From the NCBI GenBank assembly GCA_034509425.1, contig JAVTVJ010000001.1:13597501-13661500 (forward strand): 64,000 nucleotides of DNA, written 5' to 3'. The notes under the pieces are model-generated. The model saw nothing but the letters and a program-made list of their open reading frames with translations, ran no database searches and had not been told where the DNA came from. Position numbers and translations under genes: made by a program. Positions 26,564 through 39,700 of this stretch are shown here, one piece after another (positions within the stretch are counted from its first letter, which is position 1; every line of letters begins with the position of its first letter). Source of the stretch: Eopsaltria australis (taxonomy: Eukaryota; Chordata; Aves; Passeriformes; Petroicidae).

Positions 26564-26564
26564 A
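26519..26564. repeat. (TA)n microsatellite
   Basis: About 46 bp of TA units with one CA interruption (TATACATATA), directly before the CR1 fragment at 26573. TA arrays often grow at CR1 3' ends. Confidence 0.95.
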
Positions 26565-26572
26565 AAATGTAG

Positions 26573-26845
26573 AATCTCAGAATCACAGAATATGCTGAGT
26601 TGGAGGGGACCCATCAGGATCATCGGGTCCAACTCCTGCCCTGCTCAGGACAATCCCCAAGAGTCACACCATGTGCCTGAGAGTGTTATCCAAATACTTT
26701 TGCATTCTGCCAGGCTTGGTGCCATGACCACTTCCCTGGGGAGCCTGTTCCAGTGCCATGACCACTCCTGGGTGAAGAATCTTTTTCTAATATCCAACCT
26801 AATCCTCCCCTGACACAGCTTCAGGGCATTCCCTTGGACATATAC
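26573..26845 (-). mobile_element. CR1 LINE 3' fragment
   Basis: The plus strand reads AATCTCAGAATCACAGAATA, then GAGTTGGAGGGGACCCATCA, GGGTCCAACTCCTGCCCTGC, ACTTCCCTGGGGAGCCTGTT and TATCCAACCTAATCCTCCCC. These are reverse complements of CR1 3' blocks. The element abuts the TA microsatellite at 26519-26564. Confidence 0.9.
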
Positions 26846-29800
26846 ACGTAGACATATATACACATAGTCATGACAGAAAGTAAATCAAAGATTATATAAA
26901 CCTAATAGGTACCTAAAGGCAAATCTCTTTTTTGGTTTTGTTTTTTTATTTCATAGCTGTAATCTTGACAGAAACTCTCTACAACAGGATGCCATCATGT
27001 ACTATTTTCCACTTTTGGAACTGATTCTTGGTCTTCCCTGAGAAATATTTTCTGCTCTCTTAAGAAAACTTACTCCAAGACAAAATGTAATGTCAATCTG
27101 CAAGTATTTAATGGAGGTGGTTATGGACATGCAGCCCTCTGTACTGATGAATTGTGAGTGGATTCACTGGCCAAAGACAGAAAATACGGGGTCATTCTAT
27201 CAAATATACATACTACAAAACGAAGAAAATGCAAGCAATCCACAGGAGGTTACATCTGCCTCACCATTAGAGAAATACCTGAGTAGAGTATTGCTTAATT
27301 TACTTCTTCAGGCAAAAAATTTCAAACTGTCTTGAAGAAGGAAGACAGAAGATAAAAATTTTCTGGAAACACAACCACAGGATTTGCAAGGGCAGACAAC
27401 ATCAACACACAGCTCACCTGCCCTGACTTCCCAGGCAAGGTATTCTAAAGGAACCTGAAGCATTTTATAGCTACTCAGGTCAGCTTTTCTGCTAACACAA
27501 CTGAAGGCTCTGCTCCAATTGACATCCACTAAAGTTCTGTAGAATTTTTCAAGTTATTATGTAAGAAGCACAATGCAGATGAGCAACTAGTAGTCAAAAA
27601 ATTTCACAAAGCCTAAAAGCAAATTATGAATACATTGCTTGCAAATAATTTTTGCTTAACCTAGTATTTGTAACATAATACAACATATTATGTCCTTAAA
27701 AAAATCTTTAATAGACAACATTGGAGATATAGAAATAAATCTACATTTCACTTTATTTTACAGTAAGGGCATTTATTTCCATTAGCACAATAAAACTTAA
27801 AAGATTGGAATGATACTATTTATGTCTATAACAAGTACAAAAGAACAATTCACCCATAAGAATGATGACTTGGAGGGACAAACTCTACAGGTCAGTGTAA
27901 TTAAATCCTTTTCCACATTCAGCATTTGACTTTCCTGCTCAATAAACAGTTCCAGTAAGGATGTTAATAAGGATTGTATCACTTATTACCACTATCCCCC
28001 AACTATGAACAACTCCTTCAATATAGGCCGTACACAGCCACTGTGATAACAGAATTCTTCTCACACCTAACCTGAATAGGATTCAGTCCAGTGACAGGGA
28101 AGTGAAAGGTGCCAGCCTCACTTATTCAAGCCTTCAGTTCTGTTAAAAATAATCTGAAAAAATAAACTCTGTGCCATTTTTAAACACTATGTTGATTTGT
28201 ACTTAAAAGAAAAATTGCACCTAGGACTGCTGATTGTTTTCGTAACTTGCTAATTTCATCAAATTTCTGAATCTATGAGCTAAATTTCTTTCACCTCACT
28301 AATGAGATCTGTGTAGTGGAGTTTCACAGCAGGGGAAAGATCAATGTGCTACCGGGAAGAGGTCAGCACAAGAAACATTTTTCCTCAGCAAAAGAGAATA
28401 AGAAATTTCCTCCTACATGATTTCTCCTTACCAGGTGGCAAACACTTTGAACTACTGTTGAGAGCTGTAAATCCATTCAGACATTTTTGGGCAGCAACTG
28501 GCCTCCATACTCACTACCAGCCATAACAAATACTGGACAAAAACCTCCATTATATCAGACTCCATGAGGCTGGCAAATAGTTTTGTTTTTCACTTTCAAA
28601 TCATGTCCTACACATGGACTTCATCAACATTAAGCTATCAAATAAGAATCCTACATGTATATACGTTTACATTTTTTATTATGGATTTTGTGGGGGTGAC
28701 TGCAGACCTTAGAACATTAGCAGAATGTAGTACAGCAGTTAATAAGGACAAGGACTGTGTTCTGCCTTGTTCTCATAACTGAGTGCCAGAGTACCACAGT
28801 TGACACAAGCACCAGTGATATCCCACAACAGGGTACCTTCAAAGAAGTAAAGTTATTGATAGCAATTTTTGTGTTCATGAACAGGCCCTTCCACACTGTC
28901 TTGATCTGGGCATTGTGAACAGGGATCTGCAAATAGTACCTGTAACACTATAACCAAAAAAAAAAAAAAAAATTATGTCAAGAAATTTCACGTCTTCACA
29001 TTCTGCAACACAACAGGTTGTTACTATCCCAGATTTTCTGCTGAAGAAGATCAGGACTATTCAGACCAGTAAGCACATCTGTTCCAGTATGCAGCTGCTA
29101 TGTCTTCAATTGCTGTGTAATGAGATTCCTAAAATGTTTGGTACAGGATGTGTTTCTGATCTTCAGTGTCATTATACAAGTCTGCTATGTTGCTTCCAGC
29201 TTAAAAATGTTAGGAACAGCTGTGCTGATGAAAAGCTTGTTGAAAACCTACTGGGGTTGTTGTTGCACGAAAAAGGCACTGAGCAGTGAATATGCTGTCT
29301 TCTCTAATGCCTATCTTTAAACTTTGTATGCACACATCTTTTTAACACAAAAACAATAACACAAAAGTTAATTCAATATCCTCCTCCTTCTTTTAGATCT
29401 ACAGGGTGTTGAGTTAAGCATCTGAGTTTCTAGCTATGAAGAAACTGTCAAGGTAAAAGGAATTCTTCAAATTACACTGACAAATAACAATATGCACCCA
29501 AAAGATGAAATCACACAATTCAAAGCAGACAAAAGCTTAAAGAAAGGGAGTGTTTGACCTGAAACAACCTGCCAATATAAATATTCCAATCTTTATTGAG
29601 ATATTCAGTTCAAAACGATTCCTTTCAAAAATAAACTATGCCAAAAACCAACCAACCAACCAAAACCCACAAAAAACTACAGCTTTGTACTGCAATGATG
29701 AGACTCTACTATTTGGTTATTTTATTTATGGTTTTACAGAGCAAGAGTAGTGTAAAATTCTCAAAATATACTAATATAATAATTGAAATTATAGTCCAGT

Positions 29801-30590
29801 GAGATTTGCTTAGAAAGTCCTTTAGGTAGCTCAGAGATCCTTAATAGGTTTCTAGCTTTATTCCCAAGCTAATTTTAAAAATGCAGGCCATGGCTGTGCT
29901 ATATCAGTACATACACATAAGAGCAAAGGCCTAAGACATAAGTGTTTGAGTGATTGGTGCAAAATAGCATCAGAAAAAGTTCTTGATTCATGAAAAGCAC
30001 CTTTGTATTGTGCTTGTTCAGACAAATCATATGTGAAGAGTATTACTTTTATATTTGCACTAGAAAAGCATTTTGAGATTGAAAATAAGCAAGGAATATG
30101 CCCAAGGTAATCTTTTGAAAAGTAAATGAAAGTCTGCAATAAAGTAGTTTGATTAGTAACATTTAAAGTTACTGTTAAATCTGGTAAATGCTGATATTGG
30201 AAGTGGTCACATCTTTGTAAAGTAATGATCTGCTATCAGCAGAAAGCTTGCTGCATTCTACAACTTTTACTAATGTGTTAGAACAATTTAATGTTTTAAT
30301 AGCTCTTGTTTTCCTACCTCACAATGGCATATATTTAACCTGTGGAATAATTTATAGTTATCATTATTTTACAGGCTATTAAAATTCTGGAATATACTAT
30401 CTTCTAAAGAAAATTTAAGACAAACTTTGTAAGAAGATCTGCCAATCCAAAATGATGACTTCCCTCTGCTTTTTAATCTAATCCAAATCCTTGAAATTTC
30501 ATGCTTCTCTACTGCAGTCTTATATATACCTGCATCCTTACATGCAATGTAAAATAACACATTTTTGTCTACTTCTCAAACTGCCTAAAG

Positions 30591-30618
30591 CAGTTCAGTT
30601 CAGTTCAGTTCAGTTCAG
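30591..30618. repeat. (CAGTT)5 pentanucleotide microsatellite
   Basis: Five perfect CAGTT units plus CAG, in the AKAIN1 intron. Confidence 0.95.
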
Positions 30619-33261
30619 GAAAAGTAAAGAAGCTAAACCTTCCAATGCGTAGATGGTGTGAATTTTACATATCATCCTCCACTGTAAGGGCAGCACAACA
30701 TGTGTGAATTCTCCAGGAAAAACGTATGCCCAGACATCTCATAGTTTGGACTGCATTTCCTATACATCAGCGTATCATTAATCAATCAGCACAAGACAGT
30801 ACAATGAAGCCCCGGTCAAATTAAACCAAGTAAGGACAAAATGTACTCTCCTCAGTTCCTTTTCTGGAACACTCAATGTTAACTTTAAGTGGGAAGGAAG
30901 ACATGAATAAACTAAGAATATGAATACCTTTTTGCGTACCTACAAATAGCAATACACTGTCTAAAATGAGCCAGCAAGTCCAATTTTGCCGTGGAATACT
31001 GGCCATTTTATAATAATTTTGATCTATCTATCAATCATCTCAGTAATATCCAGGTTTCTTTTGGGGTTGTTTGTTTTTGTGCTGCTTCATTGTGTTATTT
31101 TTTCAACATAGTAGATATAAGTTTTAGGGAGTTGAAGATTAACAGGAAAGTATCTATTCAGTAAATAGTCAGTAGGCTTCACCTTTTTAAAAGTTATTTA
31201 ATCTTGATAAGATACTTCTACTTAACAGTTTATAAATACAGCCCATAAATTCAGAGTTCTGAAGTAACATATCCAAGACCTTAAGAAAAAGACTATCATC
31301 TTATTCATCTGCAAAATCGTATCTTTGCTGTCAGATAAATGACTTTCATACTTTTTGTTTCTGGAAAAGAATTTCCTCTTGATTGTTGTTTTGTTTTCTT
31401 TTTTTCTAATCCATCCTAGAAGTTTATCATTCTGACCCTAGCCATTTGCAGCTAGATAAATCTTTTACTTCCTCTCCCCTCACACCCCAACAAATAAATG
31501 GAACAGAAAATGAGGTCATCCATCACAGCGAGATAAACTCAGAGAGTTGACTGAAGAAATGAAACTCAGTTTCTTAGTAAACTTATAGTATTCTTACATT
31601 ATATGGCCTTAAGTACTATGAAGATGCTAAGGATGTATGAACCTCTTATTTTTTGTTTTTAATATCTGGAGATGAGATAATGCCAGGGCAGAGCCAATTT
31701 GCAGGGAAGAAAAGCAATAAAAATTGGAATCTACTCAGGCTTGCTGTCTGAATACAATAGACTGTTTTATCATCTCTTTTACAAATTACTGTTCAGTTGT
31801 GCTATGTATTTTATGGCAACGTTTGCAAGGAAACCATGGGCTTTTCTTTGAGTAAAGGAAAACTGAAGTATGACTATATCAAACAGTTTTAGACAGAGGA
31901 TTTTTTTTCAGTCTATGGATTAGATTTGTGAAAAGAACAATTCATGCAGTTATTAATGAGCTTTGGGGTTTGTTTTTGTCAGCCTTCAGAGGAACAAACG
32001 TGCATGTTTTCACTATTTTAGGTAATCTCCTCCTGCAATATTCCAGTCCCATAGAGCATTTAAAAAACTTGTACAGTTAATGGTGACAGTCTGCAGACAA
32101 AAGGAGTTCAGAAAAGAGCCACTAAAGCTGAAATGTGTATTACAAAAAGAATGGATCATTCTATTAAGATAAATAACTTGGCCCCAAATTCAGAACACTA
32201 TGTAAAAGTGAACGTATGAAATTAGAGAGCAACCAGGCAGTTAAATAGACAAAATTAATGAGATTGTTGAAAAGAGATACTATGTTTTTTTCAAAAAATT
32301 GGACTCAATAGAGTTAGCAAAGTCAGTCCCAAGATACTATTTTCTTTTTATTGAACGTGTAATACTTTTGGATTCTTACCCTTTCAGAGGTTGGATATAG
32401 AATTTCAAGGAAGATAAAACTCCTGTTAGCTTTGCAAAACAAAGGTATTAATAGTTATTCATTGTCAAGTTGCAGCATTTACTTTCCCATTTCTATTGAC
32501 CCACTATTTTACTGAAAGTTATACATCTTCAATGAAGCTTTTTTCAAGTGATGTCCCTACAGAAAATATTATGCATGACTTACATTTTTACCCTGGAGCT
32601 ACTGGGCCTCTTATTCCTCTTGTCCCTTTCTGACTGCCTATTTCCAAGTAGAATGTACCAAATCCAATAAGGACTTGCTGTAGTTTCACTTCTTTTATGG
32701 GTTAACACAAAAGTATACTATGCACCAGAGATTCTGCAACCTGACACAGTGACATCTCGCATTAGGCATGAACTGCTGAAATATTCAATTTTTTCCATTA
32801 AAACTGGTCTAAACAAACTTTCTGTTCTCTTTCATCCAAATACTTATTCTGTTTTGAGGGGGAGGAAAAAGGAAATGAAATTTGTAAATTATCTCCATGA
32901 GTTTCAGGAATGGTCATATTGGCAGCTACTGTTGTGGATGCAGAGGGGGACTCATTCTTCAGTCACTGCAAGGCCACATCCCCCTTTGTGACCCTTTTGT
33001 GCAGCCTGACAAGCACAGCACCCTGCACACTTGTACAGGAGGCTCCTGTCCCTGGTGAGAACCACAGGGGTGACCCTCATAATCTTTGGATCCACAGCTA
33101 AAGAAATCCTAAGCTAAACCACCTTCTTTGAACCTACCTGACTCTGCCTGCTGGCAGCTGTAGCTCACCCATTACCCCTTCCCTGCAGCAGGTCTCTGGC
33201 ACGGCCGGGGCCTTCCTGCTGGACTACCCGGCCGGCGGGATCGGGATGCAGCTGCCCTTAC

Positions 33262-33277
33262 CTGGAGCAAACACCAT
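33262..33277 (-). CDS. AKAIN1: AKAIN1 coding exon 1 (MVFAP plus first base of Gly)
   Basis: The minus strand reads CACC ATG GTG TTT GCT CCA G|GTAAGG. The 16 coding bases give MVFAP and the first base of a split Gly codon, completed by GT at the start of exon 2. This is the amino terminus I recall for human AKAIN1 (MVFAPGEKPG). The start context CACCATGG is an ideal Kozak match and the donor GTAAGG is strong. The phases agree: 16 + 191 nt = 207 nt, giving 68 residues and a stop. The exon lies in a CpG island and is too short for ordinary open-frame detection. The 5'UTR continues upstream into the tandem repeat at 33300-33468. Confidence 0.92.
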
Positions 33278-33299
33278 GGTGCCGCCGCGGCGGCACGGC

Positions 33300-33468
33300 T
33301 CAGCACCTCGGACAGCTCCCGGCAGCGCTGGGATCAGCACCTCGGACGGCTCCCGGCCCCGCTGTGATCAGCACCTCGGACAGCTCCCGGGCCCCGCTGG
33401 ATCAGCACCTCGGACAGCGCCCGTCCCGCCGGGCTCAGCACCACGGACAGCGCCCGGCCCCGCACGGC
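33300..33468. repeat. 34-bp GC-rich minisatellite (five copies) in the AKAIN1 5' region
   Basis: Five head-to-tail copies start with TCAGCACCTCGGACAG (the fifth reads TCAGCACCACGG) at 33300, 33334, 33368, 33402 and 33435. The first three copies are exactly 34 bp and the fourth is 33 bp. Units differ by a few substitutions. The array ends 23 bp upstream of the AKAIN1 start codon and so probably lies in the 5'UTR or core promoter. Confidence 0.95.
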
Positions 33469-33538
33469 GGCGGAGGCGGCCGCGGTCCCTCCCTCCACAA
33501 TGCGGCGGGGCGGGGAGGGGGCCGGGGCGCCCGCACGG

Positions 33539-33606
33539 ACACGCACACACACACACACACACATACGCACACACACACACACACACGCACGCTCTCTCTC
33601 TCTCTA
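33539..33606. repeat. Compound (CA)n / (CT)n microsatellite
   Basis: Two runs of CA units are interrupted by ATACG and GCACG, then followed by a CT run. It sits at the upstream edge of the AKAIN1 CpG island and is a likely length polymorphism close to the promoter. Confidence 0.95.
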
Positions 33607-36365
33607 CCGGGGAATCATCACTGCCATAACTCCTTGCCCTGCAGTGGCAGCAGGGGGAAGGGCAAAAAGGAGAAAGGCAACAGCGATCTGCCCGGCAGGG
33701 AAATTGGCTAATTGCTCCTAATTACCTCTCGACAACAATCCCGCTGCCTGACATTTTGGGGTGCGCTGCTTTCACTGCATGCTGACAGCACTGGTAATAG
33801 GCTCCAGTGACACCGTACTTTGTCACAGTATTTTCGCTTCCAAAAGCTCAAATGTTGAGGAATTTATACTCTGATTTCACAGGCCTGTTAACCCAGCTGT
33901 ACCCAACAGCAGCACTTTAAGAGACAACATGAATATTTTAGTATATAAAAGATGACATCAAGGCAAAACAGTAAAGAAAATAATAAATAGTAATAAAAAA
34001 AGACAATGAAGGCCAACAGCAGAAGACCACTTAAAATTTCCTACCATCTTTTATGTTTCAGATTTGATTTACTTTTGTTTGTACAACCCATACTCAGATT
34101 TCCTATGGACTCCGAACTTCTACAGTAGAAGTGAGAAACACACAGCCAGATGGGACAAGATTTACAAAAACTAACTCTCCTCTTTAAGTCTAACTTGCAA
34201 GAGGGATTTTGAAAAAAACATTATCAGTGCAAATTATAGAAAGTACATTTTAAAAAAAAATAAATGTTTTCATGTAAATGCTTGCAATATGCAATACATT
34301 TTCCAATCACATTATCATAACCAAAGATATTCTCACAAGCTTATTTCATTCTTTTCATAGTCAGACATTTCACAGACACTGAATTCTCCAATTAACCTGG
34401 GATACCTGAAGTCTCAGAATATGGCCTTATTCTTAAAATACAGGTACAGAAAAGCACTGATCTCCTTAAATAATATTGCTTATTTACTTCAGCAAGAACT
34501 CAAGAGTGGCATCGCTGTCAAAGTCAAACTAATCATCTGGTGCTGGTTTGGTGCTTTGTTTTAGTTTGTTTTTAAATAGTGTGTAACATCATTTCTCCTT
34601 GGGAATGCCTTCCAGATTTATCTTCACTTACCATTTCTAGTATCCAATTTCTGTATATTCCTTTTATTCCCTTTAGTAATTTCAAGTTTCTTTATTGCCA
34701 TTTGTTTCCCTCTTCTCTCTTATATTTCAAGGATTCAGTTTCATTTCTCTCAGATGGCAACTGAATTGACAAATACAAACATACCTCTGGTTGCTCAGGA
34801 ATAGTGTCCCCTTTAACAATGTGACCTCAATAATCGCTATTCTAACCATTCCTCACCTATCATAATTCTCATTCACCTTAAGTATGGGAACTAACAGGGT
34901 ACCTAAGAACTCAATTAGAAAAATTTCTAGTAAAAGCATCCCAAACAAAATATGGAAATGAATGCAGTCAGCAATATTCAGCATTCTTAAGAGAAACCCC
35001 ATAATCTTTAGAAAATCATGACCGATCCATAATTTGGAGAGACTGCAATAAAACTTACACTGGTATTTTTATGATACATCTGTTATGTGGCCCTTAATGC
35101 TTGATTTGTGTGTCCAATGGAGAGTTATCCATCATAAAAACCAGGTATTAAAGCACTTATCAAAAAAAAAAAAAAAATATTGGATGTATTGCTATTACAT
35201 ACATTCTCAAAAGAAATTATATGGATGTTTCTAAGGGATTGTGTTTTAAGATGGTGGAGCAGCTTGCTAAAATATTTTCAAAACAATAAATATGATTCAG
35301 TGATATGGAAGTCTGTAAGTAACCTGAAAAATTCTAGGTGGGTTTATACAACTTGGTAACAGAACCTACACCATTTTGGTGAAAGAATACGGTTCATAAA
35401 CAATAGTGTTAATGAACATCTTTCTTTAACTGCTATCTGTATTTGATCAGATAAATAACTCAAACCAGTCACATTTTATTCTAGAACTTTCAGTTTTCTT
35501 GCTCAAATTAAAAGCTAACATCAAGTAATGTTTTCTGCTAGAGGAAAACATGTTATCAAAAAGCTTTTTGAGCTTATTTTTGTCATACAATTAATTTCTG
35601 AATTTTGGATTTGGTCACAGGTTCAAGTGAACCCAAAAAATCACTGAAATAACTGCACAGGACAGAGGTCTACAGTGAACTGTCACCTCAGGGGAAAAAA
35701 AAAAAAAAAAGTGCAGTTAATGCAGTACAACCACCAGAACAAAGAGTGCACTACTAGGTTTTTATTCATTCAACTTCAGATAAGTGGAAAACAACACTAG
35801 TTATGCCCACTTACACAAATAAAAATCCCTTGAGAATGAAGCACTTTGGTAAACAGGAGGTCATATCATTAAAATACATTTTAAGATGTTCCATCAACTT
35901 GTATGAAATAGGAAGCATGAAAACACAAAAACATCTGTATACATTTTTATCAGTAATTATAGAGTCTCTGCCTTGTGTATCATTTATATTCTTAATGTTT
36001 AAGTGAGGAATTACTGATTTCCATACAACATCAGTGTTTGTAAAAATTCTTTGGTCTGTATCTTCAAAGACCTTTTTGAAGAAGTCTTGGCGTACTTATA
36101 AAGCACTTTGTTAAAAACTGTAACACTTTTTTAGCAGACAGCTAACATTTTTAGACAGCTACAAAAATCAAGTTGACTGATGTCACTTTAAATCATCCAT
36201 GCTATTCATAATTCTGTGGGTTTAGATGTGAAGTAAGCCCTTTATTCTAATGGTGCTGATGCCTGAAGGATTTTTCTGCTTTTTCTCTGAATATTTCTTA
36301 CACTGTTCCCTATATTCACAAGTATTAGCATGCATACTTGTGATGCTTTAGGTGATAGTTTAGCC
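33607..36365. other. Intergenic, upstream of the AKAIN1 promoter
   Basis: AT-rich DNA with A runs at about 35162 and 35696. No coding exon or recognised element. Confidence 0.55.
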
Positions 36366-36413
36366 TGGTTTCATGGTGTTTAGTAGGCCAGTAGACTAAA
36401 CACCCCTGAAACC
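36366..36413. repeat. Strong inverted repeat (hairpin)
   Basis: The left arm TGGTTTCA-tg-GTGTTTAGT pairs with ACTAAACAC-ccc-TGAAACCA. There are 17 perfectly matched pairs plus one G-C in the inner bulge region, with a 10-nt loop (AGGCCAGTAG). Confidence 0.9.
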
Positions 36414-36700
36414 ACGTGGAGTTAGAAGACCAAACACCCTGCTTTCGTGAGCCCTCAAGGTCTCCTAGTAGGACAGATTTTGTAAACTAGAAGTTAGCCA
36501 CCCCAGGCCCCTTATTGGGCCCTCCTGGTAGATATGCTAATGTGTAGAGTCTTTAATTGTACACTCGATCGGGGGGACGGGGCTTTTGCAGCGTATTCTA
36601 CCTGGACGGCAGAAGCCATCGAATGGGATCCTATTAAAATACCGAGGTAAACAACCCCCAACCCTTTCACCGTGTCTGAGCCTTTATTTCCTGAGACCAG
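36366..36700 (+). mobile_element. LTR-like interspersed element
   Basis: A patch of higher GC and CpG content in AT-rich DNA opens with a hairpin, then contains a GGGGGACGGGG motif, a possible poly(A) signal ATTAAA (36633-36638), and a following ACCGTGTCTGAG / CCTTTATTTCC segment resembling R-U5. I could not find a target-site duplication or firm TG...CA ends, so the family and exact limits are open. Confidence 0.45.
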
Positions 36701-39700
36701 AAAAAGGCATCAGTGCTGAGAACAATTATTTGGTCACATAGGTTCAGAAGCTTAGTAAATATGTACTCAGGAAGGAGCCCTGTCCACCTGGTGATGTGCA
36801 AAATCTCAGTGTTTTGTTAACAACAACATACAGCTAACGTTTTACAGGTAACATTTTAAACTCTTCTGAAAGAGTCATTCAGAACTAATCACCTAAACAT
36901 AAATGAGCACATTTTATAACAAAATTAATACAAAGAGATAATCAAGATTTCATAAGTTTTACATCAAATGTCAGTATTATATTTTGTAAAATGTTTTTTT
37001 CCCCAACTTTGAGAACTACTTATATCTGAGCCTTTTTTTTTCTTTATTTCCTCCCACACTTACACATTAATAACCAAATCTAGCTTTTTGGGAGGGAAAA
37101 TTATCATGATTAGGAAACTGCTTGAACTATTCGATATCTTTTGCTAAATTGGCTAAGATCATAATGGTCTTCAAAAAGTGATTACAGTCGCTATAATCTT
37201 ATGGTTAACTTAACATTAAACTCTTTACTAGCCAAGATGCAATATATTACATCTGAAACCGCAAGGAAGTTGTTTAGATGGAATTGTGACTGAGTGTCAG
37301 CAAGAAATATCTAAACATTAGATGAGTATTTGAAATGTCAAATTGCAATCTGTACAGCAAGGATCATAATAGTCAGGATCCTGGATTTAGAAATCTAACA
37401 TTTAATACCTCTCTGATTAATAAAACTCTGACAGACAGAAGGAGAGAATAAAGAGAGAAGGTAGAAAAGAAAAATAGACAAAAGTGCCATTCCACTGAAA
37501 AAAATAATTAAATGAAAAGCCAGTTACCTTACCATGAGTGCTTCAGAAGAATAGCGGTGGACGCCTTTCCAGCAGCCAGGGAGATGACACCTTGAAAGCC
37601 GAAAGCAAGAACATGCAACATTTCCCAAGACAGGAAAAAGTGAATACCATTCAAGATAAGTGTGGCCAGTAGTATTTTAATTCACTGGTTTATTCATTTT
37701 TCTCAATTAATCTGATAAACTACATAGTAGTCTAGGGCTGTGATTTACAAATATGAATAAATTTTAGATAGAGTCTAGGAGAAATAGCTGTACAGTTTTG
37801 GGGTGGTTTTTTGTTTTGTTTGTTGGGGTTCTTTAAAGTATCACAAAGGTGCATCCACCCCAGGACTTCTCACAGCCTGTATAGATATCCCAAGACACAT
37901 ACACCTAGGAAATATTTCTAGCTGATTATATTGCCACCCTCACAACATCTGAATGCCTTGCACCCATTAATGATTATCTTCCAACAATCCCATAAAGAGT
38001 AAATTGGTATCTTTCTGTTACAGATAGGAGTCAAAATTAGAGAAGCTGAACCCAAAACAAAAGCCAATTGACAAGAAACAAAGACCTAGATAAACTCAGG
38101 AGGTTTAAATAAAAGATTCAATGACTCACCTAAAACATTACTACACACACAACCGTGCAGTGAAGCCAAAATAATCACTGCTCCCACCTGCCACACCTCT
38201 GCTGGCTGTCAGTCCTTTCACCAAGACAGATGAATGAGTCACAGTCCAAAATTTAGTCTTTCCATCACATTGGAATTCTTTTATACAGCAAGGAATTCAG
38301 TCCAGTCAAGTCCTTGGCTAATGATTCTGGATCTAGCAGAGACACTGTGAAACATAGGCAGAGGCCTTGTACCTCACACACAACCAGTCTCCTGACATAG
38401 ACCAGGCCATACCATGCTGCACCATACTGAAAATGCACAGGATGGGTTGAGAGTCTCCTTGAAGTGAAATTCTCATCTTCAAACATCTTCTGTACCTATC
38501 AGCACAACACTCATTACACTAAAAATGAGTATTTTTGTATGTGTCTCTCCCTTTTCTATAAAAACCGTTTTAAGACTCTCATCATGCCATAGCTTATTGG
38601 TGTGTGTAACTTGACATGCAAGTCATAAAATTAGGCATTTGCTCAAGTTTTCAAGGAACTTAAAACAAGAGAAGCATTTATGACCCACGGCAAGACATCT
38701 AGCCAATGAACTAAGGAGAAGAAAAGCAAGCTTTAGAATGAATGAAGGTATTTCCAGACTTGCAAAAAAATACTATTAGAGTCCTCAATCAATCAGTTAC
38801 ACATTTTGATAAATGTAAGCAACATAAATATTAAACCACATGCTTAATTTAACACTCCAAGAAAAGAAAAAAAGGTATGTAAAATGTAAATACCAAAGTC
38901 ATAATTTGAATGTGCTACTAAATATCTTAGATTGTTCAAGAACTGAGAATGGGAAATTATACTAAATTGCAGCAATATGAAATACAAATGGTAAATACAC
39001 AATGCAGCTTCCTAACTTTTCCTATAAAGTCAAAAGAATGGAGATTTCATCATGTGTGGCTAAAAATTAAGCAATGTAGAGAAATAAGATAAATACATTA
39101 ATTTTAAATTGTTTGAAAGCATCAATTTTGATACAAAAGAAAGGATTTTAAACAGTAGAGTTTTAAAACTTTAAATTAGGTTAGCAATATTCTCAGAGCA
39201 TAATCCATGTCCATCTGGAAAGTATCTATAATAGAACAATCCTACGCTGGTAGAATTTATCACATCCATCAAATCAGAGCTCCCGTTTGACTCCATTTAA
39301 TCTGTCCTTGAAAGAATGGGAGATCTATAAGAAAGTCACATAAAAGTTAATTATTGAAGTGGAAAATGAAACCCATGCTTCATATTGAAAACATTGAGTA
39401 ACACTCTCAAAATGTGTAATTGTTCACTTCAATTAAAACATTTGTGTCTAATGTACCTCTGTTTATGATGGCAGCAAAGACATTTTAAAGTAAGAATTCC
39501 TCATGCATTTCAGGGCTGGTTTTTTTGTGCAGACTGAATTGCAAAGCTTGAGCATAAGCAAACCTGTCAGGCTCCTTAAAAACTGTAAGTTTTAATTGTT
39601 ACTATAAGTAGAGATGTAGACAACTGTTAGTCTAGTAACCAAGCCCAGTTATGTTCAGACCTTTAATTCCTCTGAAATACAAGAGGGTAGAGCTGCTCAC

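Larger units (their letters stand above)
17954..33261 (-). other. AKAIN1: AKAIN1 intron (15.3 kb, phase 1)
   Basis: The intron runs from donor GTAAGG (33261 downward) to acceptor CAG at 17954. It is AT-rich noncoding sequence with CR1 fragments at about 19180-19640, 20925-21035, 24983-25878 and 26573-26845, a TA microsatellite, a (CAGTT)5 tract and an AT-dense block around 22790-23040. No further exon of AKAIN1 is needed to complete the protein. The other open frames in it look like chance. Confidence 0.85.
33180..33545. promoter_or_regulatory. AKAIN1: CpG island promoter of AKAIN1
   Basis: About 0.36 kb of GC- and CpG-rich sequence surrounds AKAIN1 exon 1, in contrast to the AT-rich flanks. 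It contains the start codon, the donor, a five-copy GC-rich tandem repeat and, at its outer edge, a CA/CT microsatellite. No TATA box is visible. Transcription is expected on the minus strand, with the start site somewhere between about 33290 and 33550. Confidence 0.75.

Noticed and set aside
33246..33721. Open frames across the AKAIN1 CpG island encoding APRTAPGSAG-like and THTHTHT-like repeats
   Set aside because: They are translations of the minisatellite and CA microsatellite, on the wrong strand for AKAIN1 or without a gene model.
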